From positions 248,001 to 312,000 of the forward strand of contig JARVZY010002396.1 in assembly GCA_030686995.1 (NCBI GenBank): a DNA stretch of 64,000 nucleotides. Reading direction: 5' to 3'. This DNA is from Artemisia argyi (taxonomy: Eukaryota; Streptophyta; Magnoliopsida; Asterales; Asteraceae). Positions 56,527-64,000 of this stretch are shown here, in pieces; position 1 is the stretch's first letter, and every line of letters begins with the position of its first letter. Under the pieces are notes generated by a model. The model saw only the letters and a program-made list of their open reading frames with translations, did not search any database and was not told where the DNA came from. Both the position numbers and the translations under genes were made by a program.

Positions 56527-59500
56527 TGATAAAGTCTTTTCGTAATATATAATTAATCCGAAGAAATACTGGTGAAAGTATTCCCCGGGTCGTTCTCCCA
56601 GCGAAGGTGAAATGGAATCGTGAATAACCGAATCGAGAAATCGTGTCGAGAAAAGATGGAAAGTGAAAAATATGATTATTTAAGTCAAGTTATGCTAAGA
56701 AATGATAAACTATGAAGAATTTACAATCTAGGTATGTACGGATGTTAAAAACGTGAAAACGGAAACGCAACCGCAAAATTAAAAACGTAACGTTTAATGA
56801 AAAATAATCCTACGAACTTGGAAATATTTTCTAAAAATCTAAAACTATTAAAAAGAATTTTAAGAAAAAGAAAAATATTTTTTTGAGTTTTTATTTATTT
56901 TCTAGAATTTATTTTCTATTTTTGGAATTAAAAATGAATTAAAAATAAAGAAATATAGCAAAATAACTTGGAAAAATAAAAATTAAATTCTAAAAATTCT
57001 AAAATACTATAAAAGAAATTCTAAAATTATTTTTGTATTTTTCAAGACTTTTTCTGTATTTTTATGGATTTTTGGTATTTAAAATTGATTTAAAAATGAT
57101 TTTAAACTAAAAGAAATTAAGAAAAATAGTAAATGAACTCAGAAAATTATGAAAATTTTACAGAAATTCTAAAATATTATATAAAGCTAGCAGAAAAATT
57201 TTGGAAAAGTAAAAATAAACAGAAGTGCTTATTATGACCAAAAAAAGCTTATGGCAAGTGCTTATTTATAAGCACTTGCCACAAAACTTAACCAAAATAT
57301 AACCACAACTGTATTATACTATATAAAGCACAATGAAACTCAGAAATGAACACCAATAATCACAGAAACTCAAAAAGCAAGCAATAAGCTACAAAAGCTA
57401 CTAATGAAAAAGCTATTAAGCATTCAAATAAGCCAGGAACTAAGAATCTGTAAGAAACAGCTAAAACTCAACTAATTCTACTCAAAAGTGATAAAATAGC
57501 ACAAGTTCAAACACCAATTAGTACTAGCAGCCCTAAACTTCAAATCAGAAATCAATTCTCAAACACCTGATAAGCAGTCCTAATGGGTCTAGTTCAAGCA
57601 GTTGCACAAGCTAAATGACTAAAAGCTATAGTATAAAAAGTATGAAAATGTATTAAGAAGCTGCCATAGAACATGAAAACCAGGAGTGTAAGCACTTAGG
57701 AACTTATACAAGCTTAAAACAAAACTAAAAAGAACACTAGTTGGGACAGAACATGGCTGCAAGTCAGATGTAGCAGGACTGCAAACAGCAGCCTTGAAGG
57801 GGTACTAACTGGACAAGAGTAGCAGCAAGCCAAATATAGAAACAAGATATCACAAACTAAAACTAAATCTAATGCAGTTATATTATCAAATGAATCTCAA
57901 CAGTTAGTGAACTAACTATATCCAAACACACCTAACGCACACTAAATTGAACATTTCATTAAGCAACCTTGAGAATAAAGGTACATTACCATCAAATTAG
58001 TTCATATACTGATGCAGTAATCCTAAATGATCTTAGAAACACTTGTCAATACCAAAATGCACCATAGATTCACAGATGTTCAAGTAACACTTAGTTAGCA
58101 AAGTAAAACTATGAACTATGCTAAAGCAAACTGAAAAAAACTAAAACAAATGATCAAACAAATAATCTAATTAAGGATATAAGAAATTCAATCAACAAAC
58201 AAGCTAACACATTCAGATTTATACTAATCGAAGAAGTATGCAATAAGAGCTAAATAGGGATCAACGACTTACAAATATGGATCCCTAACTGATATAGGAT
58301 TTATCAACCAAACCACAGCTTATCTTTAGGATAGGCTCATACCACCTCTGAATCACCATAAACTACCATTAACATCATCACTATACCCAGAATCATCTTC
58401 ATGAGTCATAGTTGACTTTCGTTGACCACATCAATAGAAACAATTGGAGCAGAATACTTCTTAACTAAACTTACTAAGAGCTATTATGGAGCTTAAATGA
58501 TCTTTACTGAGAGATATTAAGAACTTTGAAACATGAAAACTATAAAAACATTTAAGAGAAAATTGCAAGGATTTAAATGAAAAGCTTTGAATTATATTAA
58601 TACTGAAAGTGTTTACAATTATAAAAAGCTGAACATAAGCTAAAGCTATTATTTGACTAAGCTAATAAACTCTAAAAGCTACACTACTTCTACCCTACTC
58701 CTAAGCCTAACAACTAACAGCCTCAAATGTGAGATGTGAAGGGGCTTATGTAGCCTTGAGGAGGAGCGTCTCTGAACCTTCTGGAAGTAGAATCTTCACA
58801 CGAATATGCTTATTAGATCCCTGGTGACGCCTTTGAACCAATCAGAGCCTTCTTGGGGTGACGCGTCTTGACCAATTAGCTGCTACCACGTATCATTCTC
58901 TTTGTGTCAGACCTTGTCAGGGAGTGGGAAGTGACTAATGTACCCTTAATTGTGGTTAAAATGTGGTGGAAGTGGATAATTAGAGGTGTGGTTAATTAGG
59001 GTTCTTAGCTGGGTACGGGGTAAAAGGATTTGGGGGAAAAAAATAGGCGCGTTGTTTTTTTTTGTTTATGTTTTGTGTTGACCTTTTTGACCGAAAAGTA
59101 AAAAGGTGGGTGGGTCGGGTTTTAGTGGTATAATGAGTGGGCTCGGGTTTTGTTTGTGGTTGGGCTTGAGTTTTTAATAAGCATTTTGGGCTTTTGGCAA
59201 TTAAACCTTGGATCAGGCTTGGGTAAAATAGAAACTTTGGCAGATTTTTAGTCTTATAACTTCAAGGACCAAAAGTATAGATTTTGAAATTCCAAGGATC
59301 ACATCTGTCATTTCCAAAAACTAAGTCCAAGGGTTGAAATTGACCATAATGAATCTTCAAGGATTAATTTGAGCATAAATCTGATCCGGACTTGAAAACT
59401 CTTCCTGACATTGGTTTTTTTAAAATCCTTTTCCACTCTCGTGCTCGGTTTTCCAGGTTTTTGCTTGATTTCTTAAAATATCCGTACCTGCATATCACAA

Positions 59501-59596
59501 ACACAAAAACATCGAAAATTTGGCATTTATGGTCGGGTTTTTGGTCTTTTGAGTCCGGTTTTGGTCTTATAAAGGTGAGTGAATAAGCACTCACCA
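56527..59596 (-). repeat. Copy 2 left (3') LTR
   Basis: Starts TGATAAAG, ends CACTCACCA; the inner side meets a purine tract (minus AGTCGGGGGG). The outer 5 bp ACGAC (56522-56526) should recur outside the right LTR, beyond the window. Confidence 0.88.
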
Positions 59597-61682
59597 AAAT
59601 CCCCCCGACTAAGGTATTGCCGTGTCCTCACGCAATGTGATCAATTCACGCTCTTGGGATAAATAATTTCAAAACTCTTTTTACTAACTTTGAAAAGTAG
59701 CAAGGAGGTTCGAAAGAATTAATAAAATCATTTAATCCCGAAAACGCTCCGTTTTCCAAAATTTTCCTTTTATTCCTTTATTCCACTTTAACTTTCTATT
59801 TTTTTTATACTTTTCCATACTTCACACTTGTGACGGTTTGTTGAACTTTCATTATTTTGAAAATAATTATTAGGGTCAACGAGTAGAAGCACTTCTATTT
59901 AAGAAGCGACCATACGGTTAAAATTCGTCATCCTTGATTTTTCACGAGTCCCCAAACTAAGCGTACGAACGAGATCACAGCTTATCTACAAATTAGATGC
60001 TATCACTACTCATAACAGTTACTTGTGGAAACTTCTTACTCCCATTTCCTAGGTTTTGTATCTCAATATTTTATTTTGTTGAGAAATGAATTGCTTCATA
60101 TTTTCTCGTTTCAATAATTTTTTAGTCCGATAGTGATACCTAAGTTAAAACGATAAATAGTTATTCATTTTCTCTTAAGAACCACTGCAATAGAAATTCG
60201 GTCCATTTCAAGGAATGAGGGGTACATACAATATCAGAAATATAAGTTGCGGAGTACGATCACGTGCACCTCATGTGACTGATTACTAATCACTTATCAC
60301 ATGCACCTCACACGCCAACAACTTATTGATACATACATAAGCTCTTATTCAACAATACTACAACTTTCATTTTTCATTTTTTTTCACTTTTTTTCATACT
60401 TTTCACTTTTTTCTTTTCTTGACTTTTTTTCTCAATACATCAATGGAAGCTTATCGGGTAGCTCCAAAACCACATAGATAATCAACTTTTGACTTTTGAT
60501 TTTTTACTTTTTGGCTCTTATTTTTGGTGTTCCTTGATATGTACCCAATTTCTAAAGCAAAAATTCTCTTAAGAAAACAAAGAACTAAATATTATTCAAA
60601 CCGAAATACCACTAATTAACCTAGAACATCTATTTTATATGGGTGATGTTTCTGATGGGAGTAAAAAGCCACAAGTACCTCTCATGAGCTCTAAAGAGAA
60701 CCACTACTCCATGTTTAGCATCTAACTTCTAAATAAACTCTATCATTTCTCGCTCTTCGCAATTTAAGATTCCAAATAATGAAACCCGCGAATACTTAGC
60801 CGATAATCAGCCACGCATATATAAAGTCAGATACGGAAACTTGCAAATTCTAGAAGAAGAATTCGCGTTTTCTAGCTCCTGATGTAAAAGACTAGCGAAA
60901 GCTTTTAAGCTGCGCATGTATAAAGTCAAGTACGGGAACTTGCAGATTCTTAAGAAAGAATTCGCATTTTATAGCTCCTGGTGTACAAAACTAGCACAAG
61001 CTTATGTGATCATTATTGGTTAAGGGAACAAGCTAGGGCTCAACACGCCCGGTCAAGTCAAAATATTTATTCCTACTCTCGCCAGCAAGAAAGTCAACAA
61101 GGTGTCAAAACACTTATTCAAACTTTATTATATTTTTGCACAACTTTTTCAACTTTTTCACATCTTTTTGTGCTTTTTCATTGCTTTTTTCATCAAAATT
61201 TTTGAAATTTTTCAATTTTTTCAATTTTTTTTATTTTTGGTGGAAAAACGGAGTTGCAAGAGTACACGACTTGTGAAACATGCAAGGTCAAAATCGAATC
61301 GAAGATTCACCCTCCCCCCGACTAGAACGAAACATTGTCCTCAATGTTTAAAAGGTAAGGGTTCTCCTACATAAATCTAAGGCCGTTTATTAATTATGCC
61401 AAAAGAAAAATGTTAGTCGATAAGATTATGATATATGGATAAGCAACGAACGATGAAACTCGAGTTGAGACAAACCAACGAGCACGAGAGTCTTCATATT
61501 CGGGCAAATCCTGGACATAAAACCACAAGCACAAAACAAGAGAAATGGAAGAGGTAGCCCTCCTCACGTCACATTAGAAAGAAAATAGAAATTTAAGAAG
61601 ATGAAAGGATAAACATGGGGTGCCTCCCACGAAGCGCTTGTTTTTGTTCACCGAGTCACATGAGCTTGACTCGATCCCCGAA
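59597..61682 (-). other. Copy 2 interior downstream of ORF: two purine tracts, no gene
   Basis: The PPT is at 59600-59608 (minus GTCGGGGGG). A second tract with the same context (minus CTAGTCGGGGGGAGGGTGAA) is near 61308-61327, next to TTGAGGACAATGTTTCGTTC. A tandem pair near 60806 and 60918 repeats TATAAAGTCA..TACGG.AACTTGCA. No coding region recognised. Confidence 0.6.
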
Positions 61683-63422
61683 TTAATTCGTCCTTGGGGA
61701 GAGCAGATAAAACGGCCACTTGGCAATAGAGATGCCAGGATCAAAGACGGTATCCTCACTCCCGGTGGAGTGGAAAGAAGAAATGGTGGGATAGGTATAG
61801 AATGGTTGAAACACCCGGATAGTATAAACATAGTCGATTTCTGAATCAAGGGTGGGTAAAATAGTAAGCTCGGGATCATCATAATCAAAAGTCTCGTCCA
61901 CCACTCTAACAACAATTTCATTAACATCAAGCTCAAAATCTTCATCGGGCGGTTTCGCGGGTGGACGAGAATATGGTAAATCAAAGAGAAATGAATTGGT
62001 TTCGGACGGTAAATCATCATTATGTAATTCTTTAGTAAGCATGTTCCTTTGAAGGCCATTCTCGTCATTTTCAACATCCGGCTGCGAAATGGTATGAGAA
62101 AGTTCATCGGAGAACTTCTCGTGAGGAGAATCAATCATATCATGTGAAACCTGGACCTCGGGTTCCATTTCAGACTCATCACTAAGAATATCGAAGAGCG
62201 GATTATTTGAAATTTGATTAAAATCCGATTCAAAATCATATAACGGATTTGTTAAAGTCTTATCGAATGCGTCGGAAACCCTTGGAACGAGGTCATCATC
62301 ATCCTCATCATTATCATCGATATCTCCACAAGAGTCTTCATCACTTGAAGTATACTCATTGTGAGAATCGGTATAGCTTTCCACTTCAACTAAATCATCA
62401 TTGCTCATCGGAGGGAGAGAAGTTGACGGCTCATCATTCAATAATTCTTCGAGTAAACGAATATCTCCCTCCGGATCAAAATTAGCATCGTCCATTATCG
62501 GAATGGAATCATTAGCAAGAAACGCCTCAATCTCATCTAAAACGACATCACTTCCTTCAACCGGTGTGAAAGAAGGATGGAAAGCAGAATCACCGTTAGG
62601 ATTTTCCCCGGACTCACTTTGGATTGGAACGAGGTTCTCAACACTTGACTCATTGAATTCGTCAGATTCCGTTGCCGGAATAGTGTCAAGAGGCTCGTCC
62701 CCCATTATTAGAGAGTCCACGGGCTTAACGGGAGAAGAGATAGAATCATTTTGAGGATTTATATTGATCGTGATCGTGGAATCATCGTCGTATAAACAGC
62801 ACTCGTAGAATTGGAATTTCCTTTCTTCAACACGAGGTACTTCCATCGATCTTTCATTAAGCTCGGGAATAGATGGGTAACGATTAACCATCTCATTCAA
62901 CTCATCCATCATTGATTTGAGTTCAAGAAATTGATTTGAAAAATTGGAAGATTGTGGGGGTTGATAAAAATTATTAGAATCGTAACAAGAATTAGGTTCA
63001 TGATAAGAATTTTCGAACGATCCCCCACAATTTTCAAAACTCGATGTATTTTGAAAATCACCATTGTAGCACGAATTTGGCTCATAAAAATCATTTTGAG
63101 GAAAATTATTGAAGCTCGAGTCGTAAGCGTAAGACGTTTCTGCACTCGGCATATAGCACATACAATCGGTGTATCCACATCCATCACAAAAACATCCTCC
63201 ACACGGCCTTCCTTCTTCGGACGGGTTTCCACAGCTATAGCAATAAAACGACGGTGGTGGTGGTGTATAGAAATCGGGAATATTAGACGAATTATTGAAC
63301 GTATGAGAATTACAATTCAAACAAACGCCATCACGAATATTATCTCCACATTCACTGCACGTACACCACACACACAACCCTCCGAAGAACGGTTCTTCAC
63401 AATAAGAACAAAACGTATCCAT
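61683..63422 (-). CDS. Copy 2 element ORF: paired-CxxC, acidic protein (579 aa), intact
   Basis: Uninterrupted from ATG at 63422, about 180 bp after the PBS. Cysteines 5, 8, 17, 20, 22, 25, 34, 37 (CSYC..CVWCTCSEC..CLNC) give two CxxC-x8-CxxC zinc-ribbon-like units one residue apart; a second array is at 61, 64, 74, 77, 79, 82, 87, 89. A linker PDFYTPPPPSFYC separates them. Residues about 100-165 are Asn/Phe/Tyr-rich (NFPQNDFYEPNSCY repeats), about 280-470 acidic (DSCGDIDDNDEDDDD). The tail HSTGSEDTVFDPGISIAKWP ends LSPRTN. No signal peptide, membrane segment, protease, RT or integrase motif. It occupies the gag position and may bind nucleic acid, but function is unknown. Colinear with copy 1, whose frame has one stop. 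Confidence 0.85.
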   Translation of the reverse strand: MDTFCSYCEEPFFGGLCVWCTCSECGDNIRDGVCLNCNSHTFNNSSNIPDFYTPPPPSFYCYSCGNPSEEGRPCGGCFCDGCGYTDCMCYMPSAETSYAYDSSFNNFPQNDFYEPNSCYNGDFQNTSSFENCGGSFENSYHEPNSCYDSNNFYQPPQSSNFSNQFLELKSMMDELNEMVNRYPSIPELNERSMEVPRVEERKFQFYECCLYDDDSTITININPQNDSISSPVKPVDSLIMGDEPLDTIPATESDEFNESSVENLVPIQSESGENPNGDSAFHPSFTPVEGSDVVLDEIEAFLANDSIPIMDDANFDPEGDIRLLEELLNDEPSTSLPPMSNDDLVEVESYTDSHNEYTSSDEDSCGDIDDNDEDDDDLVPRVSDAFDKTLTNPLYDFESDFNQISNNPLFDILSDESEMEPEVQVSHDMIDSPHEKFSDELSHTISQPDVENDENGLQRNMLTKELHNDDLPSETNSFLFDLPYSRPPAKPPDEDFELDVNEIVVRVVDETFDYDDPELTILPTLDSEIDYVYTIRVFQPFYTYPTISSFHSTGSEDTVFDPGISIAKWPFYLLSPRTN

Positions 63423-63600
63423 TAGAATTAAACGTAAGAGGGATTGAGAAGAAGAATCAAATATGAGAGGATAAGAAGATTATTTATGTTTTTGATTTTA
63501 AAATTTTTATATTTTTTTTTAGAAAATATACACAAGATAGTAGAAAAACTTAACGCAACACGATTCTTCAACACGACTATTCAAAACTCACGTCCACCCT

Positions 63601-63617
63601 CCCCGGCAGCGGCGCCA
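63601..63617 (-). other. Copy 2 primer-binding site
   Basis: Minus TGGCGCCGCTGCCGGGG, three bases from the 5' LTR; identical to the core of the copy 1 site. Confidence 0.8.
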
Positions 63618-63620
63618 TTT

Positions 63621-64000
63621 TGATAAAGTCTTTTCGTAATATATAATTAATCCGAAGAAATACTGGTGAAAGTATTCCCCGGGTCGTTCTCCCAGCGAAG
63701 GTGAAATGGAATCGTGAATAACCGAATCGAGAAATCGTGTCGAGAAAAGATGGAAAGTGAAAAATATGATTATTTAAGTCAAGTTATGCTAAGAAATGAT
63801 AAACTATGAAGAATTTACAATCTAGGTATGTACGGATGTTAAAAACGTGAAAACGGAAACGCAACCGCAAAATTAAAAACGTAACGTTTAATGAAAAATA
63901 ATCCTACGAACTTGGAAATATTTTCTAAAAATCTAAAACTATTAAAAAGAATTTTAAGAAAAAGAAAAATATTTTTTTGAGTTTTTATTTATTTTCTAGA
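63621..64000 (-). repeat. Copy 2 right (5') LTR, first 380 bp
   Basis: Matches 56527-56906 in every base I compared. Continues past the window edge. Confidence 0.9.

Larger units (their letters stand above)
56527..64000 (-). mobile_element. Large-LTR non-autonomous retrotransposon, copy 2 (right end beyond window)
   Basis: LTRs 56527-59596 (3.07 kb) and 63621 to the edge begin identically (TGATAAAGTCTTTTCG). The minus-strand PBS, ORF and purine tracts are arranged as in copy 1, and the interior shares long stretches with it (CACGCAATG, CAACACGCCCGGTCAAGTC, GTGCCTCCCACGAAGCGCTT), while the LTRs differ in length and largely in sequence. So it is a related but distinct family. No pol genes. Over the visible 380 bp of the right LTR I saw no difference from the left LTR, implying a very recent insertion. 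Confidence 0.9.

Noticed and set aside
62249..63425. Plus-strand frames opposite the copy 2 ORF
   Set aside because: Antisense shadows of the 579-aa frame; basic, low-complexity, no initiation context.

Overview
This is a plant nuclear window, almost certainly eudicot. It is AT-rich, its genes are split by GT-AG introns, and most of it is layered transposable elements. The large-LTR elements with a Cys-rich ORF resemble uncharacterised repeat proteins I associate with Asteraceae; that family assignment is inference from memory.

Layout. 1-3292: right part of a minus-strand Ty1/copia element whose gag-pol frame is open over all 921 visible codons. Its 5' LTR sits inside the last visible exon of a SEN1/MAGATAMA3-type helicase gene (3293-6844, minus) that also carries a frameshift. 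7-16.7 kb: intergenic DNA with a small MITE, a TRIM-like LTR element (9881-10886), a long foldback element with 10-bp target duplications (11151-12293), and a lone MYB-CC exon. 16.8-22.2 kb: a chain of different inverted-repeat elements separated by (TA)n arrays. 22.5-25.1 kb: 3' half of a purple acid phosphatase (PAP) gene, followed by a broken second PAP copy. Exon 3 of that copy is split by a 13.2-kb insertion: a PIF/Harbinger-type element (25626-38838) that was itself invaded by an 11.8-kb LTR element (25827-37638). 38-44 kb: nested MITEs, a SINE, a Helitron end and a third PAP remnant. 44.4-50.2 kb: a probable Helitron carrying TIM14 and RPA70-like fragments. 51.5-54.1 kb: the one apparently intact host gene, a three-exon CASP-like membrane protein with a hAT relic in intron 2. 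54.6-55.8 kb: a second (TA)n-flanked cluster, ended by a minus-strand Helitron terminus. 56527-64000: a second large-LTR element, running off the right edge.

How the parts relate. The host genes do not form a pathway; PAP, helicase, CASP-like, MYB-CC and TIM14 are independent genes or fragments. The cohesive material is mobile. Two related large-LTR elements lack any recognisable protease, reverse transcriptase or integrase and keep one long minus-strand ORF for a protein with paired CxxC clusters and an acidic body, so they look non-autonomous. At least four kinds of inverted-repeat element sit precisely in (TA)n microsatellites, two of them present in both clusters. The nesting order can be read from the target duplications. 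All family assignments rest on reading the sequence by eye.
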